A stretch of DNA of 64,000 nucleotides from Methylocystis parvus OBBP (GCF_027571405.1 NZ_CP092968.1:2232001-2296000); one strand, 5' to 3'; positions 37,969 through 47,662 are shown, numbered from the stretch's first letter. Numbers and translations: made by a program. The notes: a model not told the origin generated them from the sequence alone.

Positions 37969-40413
37969 TCAGAACCTAAGCTTGACGCCTCCGACCAGCG
38001 ACCGCGGCTGTCCGGCGAGAATGCCAGCGCCTTGCGCCGTTGAGAGTAGGACCGTCGGCGTCTGGATCGCCGTTCCGGTGACGAGCGTATTCGCCATCAC
38101 GAACGATCCGGCGATGTAGGTGCGGTCGAAAACATTGTTGAGGTTGAGATACATTTCGATGTTTTTGAAGTAAAAGTCGGAAATGTCGCGATTGTAGTGA
38201 ACGTTCAGATTGACCAGCCCGTAGCCGGGCAGCGACGTGAAATTGGCGTTGTCGATCGTGTAGCCTGCCTTGAAGACATATTCAGCGTAGGCCCCCAGGC
38301 CCGCGAAATCGCCGGTCGGCTGATCGTATCCCACGCGCGCAGTGAGCGTATGGGGGGAAACATTGGGGATTTTGTTGCCCGAGCGGTTGTACGTCACGAA
38401 CCGGCCGTTGAGGGCGCCGAGATTGTCCCAGTAGTTCGTGAAGAACTGATCGTTCAGCGTATAGGCTGCAATGAAGCGCCAGCCGTCGAAAGGCCGCCAA
38501 TCGATATTGGCTTCCAGGCCGCGATGGATCGAAGCGGGAACGTTCGCCTGATAGCTGACGAGGCCATTCGACAGCGACAGGATCTCGTTGCGGAACCACT
38601 CGTTGAAGCCCGTCAGACTCACGATCACGTTACGAGACGGCGTCCAGTCGACGCCGAGATCGACGCCCATATTGGTCTGCGCCTGAAGATTGGAATTGCT
38701 CCCGGCTCCGGTCTGCGTCGACGTCAGGAAGAGGAAGGAAGGCGTGCCGTAACCCGCCGCATAGCGCGCGCGGACTTGCCATTCCGGGCTGTAACGATAA
38801 GTCAGCGAAGCTTCCGGCGAGGTGTTCCAGTAATCATTGTCGACGCCGACCTGCTGCGGCAGTCTCCAGCTTCCATTGGCGTTGTAGTTGTAAACGGTGT
38901 TGACGCCCCAGACGCGGTTCCAGTTCGAGCTGAAGCCCACCACGCCCGTCAATTGCGGCGTCAGCGCAATCTCCTCTCGCGCGCGCAGCCCGATATTGGA
39001 CGTATAGCTGTCGATCTTGCCGACGGCCCCGCCGATCGCGCCATAATTCCAGACGTTGGGAAGCTGGTTGAAAAGCGGATTCGTGGTTTTTACATTGTTG
39101 TAGAAAAAGCCCAGATAATGCGTGGCGGGGAAGCCGAAAATCGCGGCGCGGCTCGTCACATCGGTGCTGGCGTCGATGCCGACAGACGGGCCTCGGATCG
39201 CAACCGGTCCGCCGAGGCCGCCCAGCACGGCGGGCCCGACCTTCGGCGGCGGCCAGGTGCCGTTGATATAGTCGAAATAGTTATAGGTGACCTGGCTCCG
39301 CCAAGTTGTGGCGTTGTCGAAATCATGCTCCCAACGGAAGCCGCCGATCATCTGCTGCGAATGAAGATGTGAGCCAAGTTGCCAGACGCTTTGATTGACG
39401 AGCGGCGCCAGGGCCGACGTGAAGATGCCATTGGCGGGCACGTTTAGATTGTTGCAAAATGGCAGATTGGCGGGAACGGCGATGGCGCAGCCAAACTGTT
39501 TTCCATAGGGGTTCCAGTAATACTGGTTTTGGGAGCTTCTGTTCATGAACGTCGAAAACGAGTCGTTGAACAGATATTTCAGCATGAAGCGATCACTGGG
39601 CGTCGGCGACCATCTTGCGAGGAGCCGCGCCTGGTCGCCCGAAAAGGCGCTGCGCGCCAGATAACCGTCGCCGCGCGCGTCCGACGCAAAGATCGAGACA
39701 TCGAACTCGCCGAACTCCGTGGTCGCGACCTTCTTGCCCGCCCGCAGATAATTGTTGATGTAGCTGAAACTGCCGAATTCGGACCCGGTGTCGACTCCGT
39801 CGACCTCCGCGCCGGAAAACGTCCGGAAGTTGACCGCGCCGCCAGTCGCGTAGTTCCCGAACAGCGCCGAGGAGGGACCGCGATAGACATCTGCCCCGGC
39901 ATAGGCGTGCGGATCGAGAATGTCGGTGCGGCCCGTTCCGTCGGCTGTGGTGATCGGGAATCCATCCTCGTACAGCATGATGTTGCGGACGCCGAGCGGA
40001 TAGCCTACCCCGAAGCGGGAGCCTGAGCCGCGAATCGAAATATTGACTTCGCGCGCGGTATTGCCGTCCTGTATCTGAACGCCGGGGCTGTATTGCAGCA
40101 TTTCCCGCACAGTGAACATGGGCGTCGGCCGGAGAAATTTGTGATCGACCGTGGTCACCGTCTGACCGGGCGGATCGCGGTAGATCGACAGCCTGACGCG
40201 CGACGGCTGGAATCCGGGCGCGGCGCTTATGTTTTGCGCGGCCGCCGGCGCGGCGGCGAGGGCTGGCGCAGGGCTGGATGCGCGAGGCGCGGCGCGCCGG
40301 GCGGCTCCCACCTCAATGCGCGGCAGCGTTTGCTGCGCATGAGCGACGGCGGGAACGAAAGCGAGAACGAGCGACGCGATGGAGACATCGCGCAGAAGGC
40401 CTGAGCGTGACAT
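37969..40413 (-). CDS. TonB-dependent outer-membrane receptor
   Basis: 814 aa from the ATG at 40413 (AGGAG 6 nt upstream). Signal peptide to about residue 26 (SLVLAFVPAVAHAQ), TonB-box-like LPRIEVG, plug domain with FTVREMLQYSPGVQIQDG and ISIRGSG, then a 22-strand-type barrel ending in GGVKLRF with the terminal Phe. No N-terminal signalling (STN) domain, so it is not controlled by a FecIR pair; the divergent two-component system is a more likely regulator. The companions (DUF2946-like protein, HMA protein) suggest copper or a copper chelate as ligand. Confidence 0.92.
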   Translation of the reverse strand: MSRSGLLRDVSIASLVLAFVPAVAHAQQTLPRIEVGAARRAAPRASSPAPALAAAPAAAQNISAAPGFQPSRVRLSIYRDPPGQTVTTVDHKFLRPTPMFTVREMLQYSPGVQIQDGNTAREVNISIRGSGSRFGVGYPLGVRNIMLYEDGFPITTADGTGRTDILDPHAYAGADVYRGPSSALFGNYATGGAVNFRTFSGAEVDGVDTGSEFGSFSYINNYLRAGKKVATTEFGEFDVSIFASDARGDGYLARSAFSGDQARLLARWSPTPSDRFMLKYLFNDSFSTFMNRSSQNQYYWNPYGKQFGCAIAVPANLPFCNNLNVPANGIFTSALAPLVNQSVWQLGSHLHSQQMIGGFRWEHDFDNATTWRSQVTYNYFDYINGTWPPPKVGPAVLGGLGGPVAIRGPSVGIDASTDVTSRAAIFGFPATHYLGFFYNNVKTTNPLFNQLPNVWNYGAIGGAVGKIDSYTSNIGLRAREEIALTPQLTGVVGFSSNWNRVWGVNTVYNYNANGSWRLPQQVGVDNDYWNTSPEASLTYRYSPEWQVRARYAAGYGTPSFLFLTSTQTGAGSNSNLQAQTNMGVDLGVDWTPSRNVIVSLTGFNEWFRNEILSLSNGLVSYQANVPASIHRGLEANIDWRPFDGWRFIAAYTLNDQFFTNYWDNLGALNGRFVTYNRSGNKIPNVSPHTLTARVGYDQPTGDFAGLGAYAEYVFKAGYTIDNANFTSLPGYGLVNLNVHYNRDISDFYFKNIEMYLNLNNVFDRTYIAGSFVMANTLVTGTAIQTPTVLLSTAQGAGILAGQPRSLVGGVKLRF

Positions 40414-40496
40414 GGATAGCTCCTGGAGCGACCCGGCAGGCCGCACACGATTCGAAAAAGGAAAGCCGGCCCGAGAGGCGGGCCTTGCGCCTGGAA

Positions 40497-40868
40497 TCAG
40501 GAGGCCAAAGGCGGCGATCTCGGCGATTGAGATCGCGGTCGCTCAAAAATCCTCAACGGCGCGCTTTGAGAGAAGCTTTTCCCCAGAGTCGCCGGCGCGG
40601 TCGGCGGCAGAATGAGGGCGCTACAAAACGCGATATTCTGTTTCGCATGGCCATCGCCGGAATCGGCTAAACAAGCGTCGCAGCAATGCCGCCAAATATC
40701 GCCGGGGATCGGCGGTTTGCCGGGGACATTTCCCGACGAGCAGTTCGCCTCAATCGGCGCAGAGACGCCGGCGGGGATAGCGCCATGCTCCGTTGACAGC
40801 CCCACCGCCGACAAAGCGGCGCTTTGGAGCGTCAGCAGAAGCAAAAATATCCAGGCCGCGCGGAGCAA
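40497..40868 (-). CDS. DUF2946-like secreted cysteine/histidine protein
   Basis: 123 aa. A hydrophobic export segment at the N-terminus (AAWIFLLLLTLQSAALSAVG), then HGAIPAG, and a metal-binding-like HCCDACL. DUF2946 proteins usually precede copper-related TonB receptors. The start is a TTG at 40868 with AGAGG 7 nt upstream. First gene of the leftward group that ends with the family-5 binding protein. Confidence 0.7.
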   Translation of the reverse strand: MLRAAWIFLLLLTLQSAALSAVGLSTEHGAIPAGVSAPIEANCSSGNVPGKPPIPGDIWRHCCDACLADSGDGHAKQNIAFCSALILPPTAPATLGKSFSQSAPLRIFERPRSQSPRSPPLAS

Positions 40869-40970
40869 GGCTCAACCTCTTGTGACTTTCAGGAGTCGAT
40901 TAGCATCCAACGGTAACGCGAACGCAACCGGAATGGGTTCCACCCCGCCGCCAGACGAAGGGAAGTTTTT

Positions 40971-40988
40971 TGTTGCAAAAGCGCAACA
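40971..40988. promoter_or_regulatory. inverted repeat in the divergent control region
   Basis: TGTTGC, 6 nt, GCAACA between the DUF2946-like gene and the response-regulator gene. A candidate operator for that regulator; it could also be a chance hairpin. Confidence 0.3.
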
Positions 40989-41056
40989 GTAATGGGTAGC
41001 TTAACGGTCGGAGGCGCGTTCGATGAGTATTGGCGCGAGATGCGGAAATCCCTCCA

Positions 41057-41734
41057 ATGAGAATTTTGGTCGTCGAAGACCAAATTGACATGAGCATACT
41101 GATGTCCGACCGCCTCGAGCGATCAGGATATCTGGTCGATCGCGTCGGCGTGATCGCCGACGCGCGAGAGGCGTTGTATGCTTATGATTATCCGATTTTG
41201 TTGCTGGATCGGCGGCTGCCGGATGGCGACGGTCTTGATTTTTTGCCCGAGATTCGTGCGCTTCGGCCGAATATTCGCGTGCTCATGGTGACGGCGCTGC
41301 GCTCTCTCGACGACCGCATCAACGGTCTCGACGCCGGAGCCGACGATTATCTGATCAAGCCATTTGCGCCTGATGAGCTTCTTGCCCGGATACGCGCCAG
41401 TCTGCGGCGTCCTGGCGCCGCGCCGATTCCTCCGGTTTTGTTGGGCGCATTGTCCTTCGATCTCAATTTGCACGAAGCTCACGTAAGCGGCCGTCCGCTG
41501 ATCCTGCACAAGCGCGAGCTGCTGCTACTCGAGACGCTGATGCGGCGCGCCGGACGCGCCGTCGCTTATTCTGTCATTATCGATGAAATCTACGGTCTGG
41601 ACGAGCAGGTGCAGAATGACGCGCTGAAAATGCTGGTTTCCCGTCTCCGCCAGAAACTCAGAGAGGCGGATGCGGGCGTCGAGATTTATGCGACGCGGAG
41701 CGTGGGTTACTTGATCGCGCGGGCGCGCGTTTGA
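41057..41734 (+). CDS. OmpR-family response regulator
   Basis: 225 aa from the ATG at 41057. Receiver domain (1-115) with phospho-acceptor Asp in LLLDRRLPDGDG and the KPF lysine; winged-helix domain (130-225) with HKRELLLLETLMRRAGR and RLRQKLREA. A TTG 27 nt earlier is unlikely. Its stop overlaps the kinase start (TGATG). It probably controls the TonB-receptor group transcribed away from it. Confidence 0.93.
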   Translation: MRILVVEDQIDMSILMSDRLERSGYLVDRVGVIADAREALYAYDYPILLLDRRLPDGDGLDFLPEIRALRPNIRVLMVTALRSLDDRINGLDAGADDYLIKPFAPDELLARIRASLRRPGAAPIPPVLLGALSFDLNLHEAHVSGRPLILHKRELLLLETLMRRAGRAVAYSVIIDEIYGLDEQVQNDALKMLVSRLRQKLREADAGVEIYATRSVGYLIARARV

Positions 41735-43167
41735 TGTGGCTGCATTCTCTCAAATCCCGCCTGATCCTGTATTGGATTCTCGGTTCGTTGCTCGCTTATT
41801 TTTCGACCCCCGTCACCGTGCAAATCCCTCTTGCATTTTTTTGGGGCCGCGATCATCGGCAGGCGCTTGAGGTTTGGACGACGAAACACGCGAGAGACAT
41901 CGTCGTCGATGCGCTTCGGCGCGGATCGGACGGAAAATTATACGTGGAGTCGACCGAGCGACTGCGGCGGCATCAACAACGAAATCCGGACTTCCGCTTC
42001 GCCGTGTTCGATCCGCACGACGGCGCCTTGCTGCCAGGATCGTCCGAGGAGCTGGCGGCCCATTTCAAGCCGCTGATGGGAGACGTCGAAGTATTCGGTT
42101 CGCTTTTCCATTTGACCGACGACGCCAATGTCAACGCGCGAGGATATGTCCGCACAACGCTGACCCGTTACGGAAAGCTCGGCACAATCGTATATGGCTC
42201 GAATTTTCACTGGGACGACGTCTTCTACCAATTGAACGCCTATGTGGTGGCCGAAAATCTCCTTGCTTATGCGCCGCTTTGCGCGCTCATCTCGCTCATC
42301 GGGTTTTTCGTGGTGCGCGGCAGCCTGGCTCCCCTGCGCGTAGCCGCCGCGAATATCAGAAAAATAAATATAGACACGCTGAACTGGCAGGCGGCGAACG
42401 CCGATCTGCCATCGGAAATTTTGCCTTTCGTCGAAGAAGTGAATGCAGCCTTCCAGCGGGTACGAGATGGGGTCGCGCGTCAGAGGCGCTTCACCGCCAA
42501 TTCGGCGCACGAACTCCGCACGCCAATTGCGATTTTGTGCGCGCGGCTGGACAAGATGGCGGATGGCCCGCTCAAGGTCGAATTGCAGCACGACGCCACG
42601 CGGATCAAGACGATCCTCGAGCAACTTCTTGTTCTCGCGCAGCTCGAAGAGCGCGGCGACGGAAAAGCGCCGCCCGAGCTCGATCTCAGAAGCGCGATTT
42701 TGACGACCATCGCGGACTTGATGCCAATCGCTTATCAAAACGATCGCCAGATTGAATTCGACGCGCCCGACGACCCCGTTCTCGTCTACGCCTATCGGTG
42801 GGCCGTAGAGAGCGTTGTGACCAATCTCATTGAAAATGCGATGCGGGTCGAGCCGTCCAACGGTCTCGTCATCGTTCGCCTCACTTCGGACGCCATTGTC
42901 GAAGTCGTGGACCACGGCGAAGGAATCGCGCCACAGGATCGCGAAATGATCTTCGAGCCGTTCTGGCGCAAAAGCGACGCCACGCCCGGGACCGGATTAG
43001 GGCTGGCCATCGCCAAGGAGTTGATAGAGAAACAGGGTGGCCGGCTCTGGGTCGTGGAGACGCCGGGAGGCGGCGCGACCTTCAAGCTCGCCTTTGCCCC
43101 TCGGCAAATGACGGCTGCACGATGCGTGTCGACGCCTGTGCGACCCAAACCAATCGCAAATGCATAA
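41734..43167 (+). CDS. sensor histidine kinase
   Basis: 477 aa. Two membrane spans (about 10-35 and 170-190) flank a periplasmic sensor of about 130 residues. Then a HAMP-like linker, H-box SAHELRTPIAIL, N-box NLIENAMR, G1 VVDHGEGI and G2 GTGLGLAIAKE. The periplasmic domain has no recognisable family; it has few cysteines, with a few His residues (HQQRN, HDGA) that might bind metal. Coupled to the regulator gene. Confidence 0.92.
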   Translation: MWLHSLKSRLILYWILGSLLAYFSTPVTVQIPLAFFWGRDHRQALEVWTTKHARDIVVDALRRGSDGKLYVESTERLRRHQQRNPDFRFAVFDPHDGALLPGSSEELAAHFKPLMGDVEVFGSLFHLTDDANVNARGYVRTTLTRYGKLGTIVYGSNFHWDDVFYQLNAYVVAENLLAYAPLCALISLIGFFVVRGSLAPLRVAAANIRKINIDTLNWQAANADLPSEILPFVEEVNAAFQRVRDGVARQRRFTANSAHELRTPIAILCARLDKMADGPLKVELQHDATRIKTILEQLLVLAQLEERGDGKAPPELDLRSAILTTIADLMPIAYQNDRQIEFDAPDDPVLVYAYRWAVESVVTNLIENAMRVEPSNGLVIVRLTSDAIVEVVDHGEGIAPQDREMIFEPFWRKSDATPGTGLGLAIAKELIEKQGGRLWVVETPGGGATFKLAFAPRQMTAARCVSTPVRPKPIANA

Positions 43168-43232
43168 CTCAATCAATAAAGGGAATTTTTGCCGACAGCT
43201 TTGAGGCGACGCCGACCGCATGAAAGGCAAAT

Positions 43233-43958
43233 CTATCCGGCCTGCGGGCGCTTTCCGCGATCGATGCGCGTCGCGATCCAGACGACGTGCCGGGCCCCGC
43301 CTCTCTTGCCATTGGCGCGCAGCTTGATCTCCTCGACGCCGAACCCGGCTCTGTGGAGTCGCTGCGTGAAGCTGCGATCAGGGCCGGACGACCAGACGGC
43401 CAGCACGCCTCCGGGTCGCAAGACGTCACGAGCGGCCCTCAATCCCGCGATGTCGTAAAGGCCGTCATTGGCTTCGCGCGTCAAACCTTCGGGGCCGTTA
43501 TCGACGTCGAGCAGGATGGCGTCATAGGGCGCGCGCGTCGAGTGGATGATCTGGCCCACATCCTCTTCCAGGATCGAGACGCGCGGATCTGTCAGACTCG
43601 TCCCATACAAATCCGCCATCGGACCGCGCGCCCACGCGACCACTGCGGGAACCAGCTCCGCGACAACGATAAGCGCCTTGGGGTCGGCGACCGCAAGCAC
43701 GGCGCGCAGAGTAAAACCCATCCCCAGCCCGCCGATGAGAATGCGCGGGTCCTGGCGGGAATGTATTCTCTCGCATGCGAGCGTGGCGAGCGCCTCCTCG
43801 GAGCCGCTGAGACGACTATTCATCAATTCATTCTGGCCCAGCATGATCGAGAATTCGGCTCCCCGGCGCATGAGCCGCAGCGCGCCTTCGCCGCCAGGTA
43901 TTCGGGCCGTGTCGATCAGGGACCAGGGAATCACGCACGCCTCCAGCCATGTCGTCAA
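43233..43958 (-). CDS. spermidine-synthase-like methyltransferase-fold protein
   Basis: 241 aa. Rossmann core: ILIGGLGMGFTLRAVL (motif I), VVAELVPAVVAWAR, YDAILLDVDNGPEG. Matches the spermidine-synthase-like family, but it is shorter than true SpeE proteins and lacks their N-terminal beta domain, so polyamine synthesis is unproven. It sits 20 nt upstream of nothing on its own strand except the DUF938 gene (43978), with which it is probably co-transcribed. Confidence 0.8.
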   Translation of the reverse strand: MTTWLEACVIPWSLIDTARIPGGEGALRLMRRGAEFSIMLGQNELMNSRLSGSEEALATLACERIHSRQDPRILIGGLGMGFTLRAVLAVADPKALIVVAELVPAVVAWARGPMADLYGTSLTDPRVSILEEDVGQIIHSTRAPYDAILLDVDNGPEGLTREANDGLYDIAGLRAARDVLRPGGVLAVWSSGPDRSFTQRLHRAGFGVEEIKLRANGKRGGARHVVWIATRIDRGKRPQAG

Positions 43959-43977
43959 CGCGCTCGTCGCCCCCTCG

Positions 43978-44583
43978 TCAGAGCGCGCGTCGAAATATCA
44001 AGCTTAGATTATTCGCTGGCATTTCGATAATCTCGGGCCCTTCGAAACCCGCTTGCCGGCCAAGATCGGCCACTGTTTCGAGATCACGCACGCCCCAGGA
44101 AGGATCTTGAGCGCGAAGGCCGGCGTCGAATTCGGCGTTGCTTTGCGCGGTATGCGCGCCGTCCCGCTTGTAGGGACCATAAAGATAGAGCGGCGCGCCG
44201 GCCGGCAGAATCGCTCCGGCGTTGTCGAAAAGGCCCACCGTCGCCGCCCATGGCGAAATATGAACCATGTTGATGCAGATGACGGCGTCCGCCCGCTCGA
44301 TTGGCCAGGGCGCCCGCGCCGCATCCAGAGCGAGCGGCGCCCGCACATTTCCGACGCCGGCGGACGCGATCCACGCCACGACGCTCTCGCGGGCCTTCGA
44401 GCTGGGGTCGGATGGCGCGAATGTCAACTTTGTCAGCTCCGCCGCGAAATGCACGACATGTTCGCCGGAGCCGCTCGCCATCTCCAGCACGAGTCCACGT
44501 TCCGGCAGAACCGCGCGCAGGACGTCCAGGATGGGCCCGCGATTGCGGGCCGCCGCGGCGGAGAAAAGACGATTGTCGCCCAT
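43978..44583 (-). CDS. DUF938 SAM-dependent methyltransferase
   Basis: 201 aa. DUF938 family: ARNRGPILDVLRAVLPERG, VLEMASGSGEHVVHFA (motif I), CINMVHISPWAATVGLF, YLYGPYKRDG. Substrate unknown. The ATG at 44583 is 4 nt after the YaiI-type gene, and the long upstream extension is not supported. Confidence 0.88.
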   Translation of the reverse strand: MGDNRLFSAAAARNRGPILDVLRAVLPERGLVLEMASGSGEHVVHFAAELTKLTFAPSDPSSKARESVVAWIASAGVGNVRAPLALDAARAPWPIERADAVICINMVHISPWAATVGLFDNAGAILPAGAPLYLYGPYKRDGAHTAQSNAEFDAGLRAQDPSWGVRDLETVADLGRQAGFEGPEIIEMPANNLSLIFRRAL

Positions 44584-44587
44584 GCGC

Positions 44588-45061
44588 TCACCGAGACTCC
44601 GACAACGAACGCTTCCTTCTTTCGCGGGCGATCGCCTGGTCGAGGGCTTGAAGGAAACGGGATCGGTTCGTCGAGGAAAAGGGCGGCGGGCCGCCGGTCG
44701 CCTCGCCCGTCGAGCGGATATGCTCCATGAGAGAGCGCTGCGCGAGGGCGAGACCGATGGAATCCTCCGTAAAGGCGCGCCCATAGGGCGCAATTGCATG
44801 CGCCTCTTTGGCCAGAACGCGCGCAGCCAGGGGAATATCGCTGGTCACGACCACATCGCCGGCGACGACATGTTCCGCGATCCAGTCGTCGGCGACGTCC
44901 GCGCCGGCCGCGACAATCACCCTCGTAATCAGCGGCGATGTTGGGATTTGCATGAAGCTGTTGGAAATCACGAAGGTCTGCAGTCCGTAGCGGATGGCGA
45001 CTTTGTAGGTCTCCTCCTTCACCGGGCAGGCGTCGGCGTCGATGTAGATCTTAAGGGTCAT
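44588..45061 (-). CDS. YaiI/YqxD family protein (UPF0178)
   Basis: 157 aa from the ATG at 45061. IYIDADACPVKEETYKVA at the N-terminus and DVVVTSDIPLAARVLAKEA in the middle are the NYN/PIN-like UPF0178 core with conserved acidic residues. Probably a nucleic-acid-related enzyme; function not established. First of three genes on this strand. Confidence 0.9.
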   Translation of the reverse strand: MTLKIYIDADACPVKEETYKVAIRYGLQTFVISNSFMQIPTSPLITRVIVAAGADVADDWIAEHVVAGDVVVTSDIPLAARVLAKEAHAIAPYGRAFTEDSIGLALAQRSLMEHIRSTGEATGGPPPFSSTNRSRFLQALDQAIARERRKRSLSESR

Positions 45062-45190
45062 GACAGCAGGATAGCACATGGAGGGCGGCCTTCCCCGCCC
45101 TGAAAACACGCGTTGTTCCGCTTTGCGCCACTGCAGCCTTTCGCCGCGCCAGCTCAGGCGGCTTCTCTATCATAGGCTCTGCCGACGAAG

Positions 45191-45213
45191 AGCCCGGACA
45201 CATGATCCGGGCT
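45191..45213. terminator. hairpin between the 63-aa gene and the YaiI-type gene
   Basis: AGCCCGGA, 7-nt loop, TCCGGGCT followed by TCTCTTAT on the plus strand. Likely ends transcription of the small gene at 45236. Confidence 0.45.
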
Positions 45214-45235
45214 TCTCTTATAGCTTTGGAGGTCT

Positions 45236-45427
45236 TTACGACAGCCGCTCCACCAGCACCGCTTTGGCGCTCTGTCGGACCCGAAACTTCATGCCATGGC
45301 GCTGACCGAACATTTGGGCGGCGCTGCGGATGCGCGCCAACGGAACATTGTAGTAGCGCCACGCGTCGCCCAGATTGAATTCGCCAAAACCATATTTGAT
45401 ACGTTTATCGGTGGTTTTATCGCTCAT
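45236..45427 (-). CDS. small uncharacterised basic protein
   Basis: 63 aa, not recognised. KYGFGEFNLGDAWRYYNVP then RIRSAAQMFGQRHGMKFRVR; basic and soluble. The second half could be a small helix-turn-helix or phage-type DNA-binding motif (ARIRSAAQMFGQRHG). It has its own hairpin behind it. The ribosome-binding site is weak. Confidence 0.5.
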   Translation of the reverse strand: MSDKTTDKRIKYGFGEFNLGDAWRYYNVPLARIRSAAQMFGQRHGMKFRVRQSAKAVLVERLS

Positions 45428-45617
45428 GGTAGCTTGCGCGCCTTTCTGGTTGAGTTACTCGAGAATGAGATGTGAGTTGTATTTCATATATGCAAGCATG
45501 GCTACAGGTGATGGCTCACATAAGCAAAATCGCTCCTCGCCGGCCCGCGGCTGAATAACCGACATACGACTCATTTTCGGCCTGAGCTTGCTATTCGAGA
45601 AAAATAGCCTACCTGCA

Positions 45618-45760
45618 GGCTATCGGGTTAGCGGAACCGTCAAATGGTTCAACTTCCAAAAGGCTTTGGGTTTATCTACCCTGACGTCGGTGGAAATGAC
45701 GTCTTTATCCACGTCAGCGTCTGTGATGACATAGTCGCAGAGGTCCGATCCAAGAGTTCT
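45618..45760 (+). pseudogene. cold-shock protein (CspA-type) pseudogene
   Basis: VSGTVKWFNFQK in one frame, then KGFGFIYPDVGGNDVFIHVS in the next frame. A one-base deletion in the AAAAGGC stretch near 45660 breaks the RNP1 motif KGFGFI. The C-terminal half has also decayed and runs into unrelated sequence. Confidence 0.85.
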
Positions 45761-46252
45761 AGTCATTACCCCTCCGGGCGCGACATTCCCTTCGCGCGTC
45801 GCCGGTAGGCTCCTCCATGCAGTCGGCCTTTCTGAGCTGGTGGTTAAGGATCAAGATGATTATTTCGAACTGGCCTCGCAACGGATGCGACGAGGTCAGG
45901 AAATCTACGTCGAACATTCGCAGGCAACCCGCCTGAGCGCCCTTGTTCGACGCCAAAGCCTACACCTTGACGCTGGAATCGCTCTACGCGAGGATGTGGG
46001 AACGATATCGATCAGGATTGCCCCTGCCGCGGTCTGAGCATCCATCGCCCGGCCAGTCGGTCAGCATTCAGGCGCCATGTCGATCTTCACGCGCGCCGAC
46101 CGCATGAGATCGACGTCGATTCGTTCAAGATTCTCCACCGGCGCGTAATGGGCGAACTCGGCCGTCGCCTACAGCTTCTTCTTCCACTATCTCTCGGTCG
46201 TCGGCCCCGGGAAATTCGCGAGCAAACGCAACTGAACGGCAGGAGTCATTTG
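45761..46252. other. no confident gene
   Basis: Short open frames on both strands (for example 45840-46037 plus) show no recognisable domain or good ribosome-binding site. Probably decayed sequence between the cold-shock pseudogene and the MFS gene. Confidence 0.5.
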
Positions 46253-47662
46253 ATGGAGGAGTCGACGGTCAAACGCTTCTTGCCCTGGGTAGTCGCCACG
46301 GCGCTGTTCATGGAGCAACTCGACGCGACCATCGTGAACACTGCGGTTCCTGCGATGGCGGAGAGCTTGCAGGTGACGCCTCTGAGCCTGAAGGCCGTCG
46401 CGGCGAGCTATGTGTTGAGCCTTGCCGTCGGCATCCCGGTCAGCGGATGGATCGCGGATCGCTTCGGGACAAGAAGGGTCTTCGCCGTCGCTATCGCGGT
46501 CTTCACGATCGCGTCCGCGCTGTGCGGATTGTCCCAGAGCGCCGGGCAGATGGTCGTGGCCCGCATCCTTCAGGGCGCCGGCGCGGCGCTGATGATGCCC
46601 GTCGGCAGATTGACCATCGTGCGGACGTTCGAGAAGAGCGAACTGATGACCGCGATGAATTTCGTCATCATCCCGGCCCTTATCGGCCCGCTTCTCGGGC
46701 CGACGGTCGGCGGTCTGATCGTGCATTGGCTGTCATGGCGCGAGATCTTCTTCGTCAACGTCCCCATCGGGATCGTCGCGCAATGGCTGATCCATCGCCA
46801 CATGCCCAATTACCGTGAGGATGCGCGCCGCCCCTTCGACTGGCGCGGCCTCTTACTTTTCGGTTCGGGCACGGCGCTTCTCTCCTGGCTTCTGGAGATC
46901 TTCGGCGAGCATCAGATCGAACTTGTTACAGGCGCTGTCCTCTTCATCGTCGCAATCGCGTTGCTTCTTGCCTATTGGCGGCATGCTCTGAGAGCGCCTT
47001 ACCCGCTGCTCGATCTCGCTCTGTTCAAGAAGCGGACGTTCGAAGTTTCCGTCACCGGCGGCTTCGTCACAAGGCTAGGCGTCGGCGGCTTGCCATTCCT
47101 GACGCCGCTGCTGTTGCAGGTCGGTCTCGGACTTCCCGCGTGGAAATCGGGACTCCTCATGATGCCGACCGCAGCCGCCGCCATGGGTATGAAGATGGCG
47201 TCGAGACCCATTCTCGCCCGCTTCGGCTACCGCGCCGTGCTCATCGTCAACACGGTGATGATCGGCGTCACGACCTGCCTCTACGCCCTGGTCACCGAGC
47301 AGACGCCGCTCGCCGCCGTCGTCGCCATCGGCTTCGCGCTGGGCTTCTTCAACTCGCTCCAATTCACCAGCATGAACAGCATGGCTTATGCCGATGTCGA
47401 GCCCCAGGAGTCGAGCATGGCGGCCACGATCGCAAGCTCATTCCAGCAAATATCGATGAGCTTCGGCCTCGCCATCGGGTCGCTGGTCGCCGCTTGGTTC
47501 CTCGGCGGGGCGTCGCAGTCCAATCCCCACGCCGTCATCAACGCCCTTCATGGCGCTTACCTGTCGCTCGGCTTGCTCACCATCGTCTCTTCCCTGTCCT
47601 TCTGGAGATTGCATGCGACAGACGGCGCCAGCCTGAGCCGCGCAAGCCCGGAATTGGCCTGA
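46253..47662 (+). CDS. DHA2-type MFS multidrug exporter
   Basis: 469 aa from the ATG at 46253 (AGGAG 7 nt upstream). About 13-14 membrane spans. Motifs WVVATALFMEQLDATIVNTAVPAM split here as LFMEQLDATIVNTA (motif D1), GWIADRFGTRRVF (motif A) and GPLLGPTVGGL (motif C). Drug:proton antiporters of this family usually have this layout. No regulator is adjacent. Confidence 0.92.
   Translation: MEESTVKRFLPWVVATALFMEQLDATIVNTAVPAMAESLQVTPLSLKAVAASYVLSLAVGIPVSGWIADRFGTRRVFAVAIAVFTIASALCGLSQSAGQMVVARILQGAGAALMMPVGRLTIVRTFEKSELMTAMNFVIIPALIGPLLGPTVGGLIVHWLSWREIFFVNVPIGIVAQWLIHRHMPNYREDARRPFDWRGLLLFGSGTALLSWLLEIFGEHQIELVTGAVLFIVAIALLLAYWRHALRAPYPLLDLALFKKRTFEVSVTGGFVTRLGVGGLPFLTPLLLQVGLGLPAWKSGLLMMPTAAAAMGMKMASRPILARFGYRAVLIVNTVMIGVTTCLYALVTEQTPLAAVVAIGFALGFFNSLQFTSMNSMAYADVEPQESSMAATIASSFQQISMSFGLAIGSLVAAWFLGGASQSNPHAVINALHGAYLSLGLLTIVSSLSFWRLHATDGASLSRASPELA

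Noticed and set aside
38390..38404. GTAC...GAAC motif inside the TonB-receptor gene
   Set aside because: Spacing is 5 nt, not 6, it lies within a coding region, and no -24/-12 promoter is near.
34998..40868. Naming the locus a methanobactin biosynthesis operon
   Set aside because: No precursor peptide, MbnB or MbnC was seen; only uptake-type components are present.
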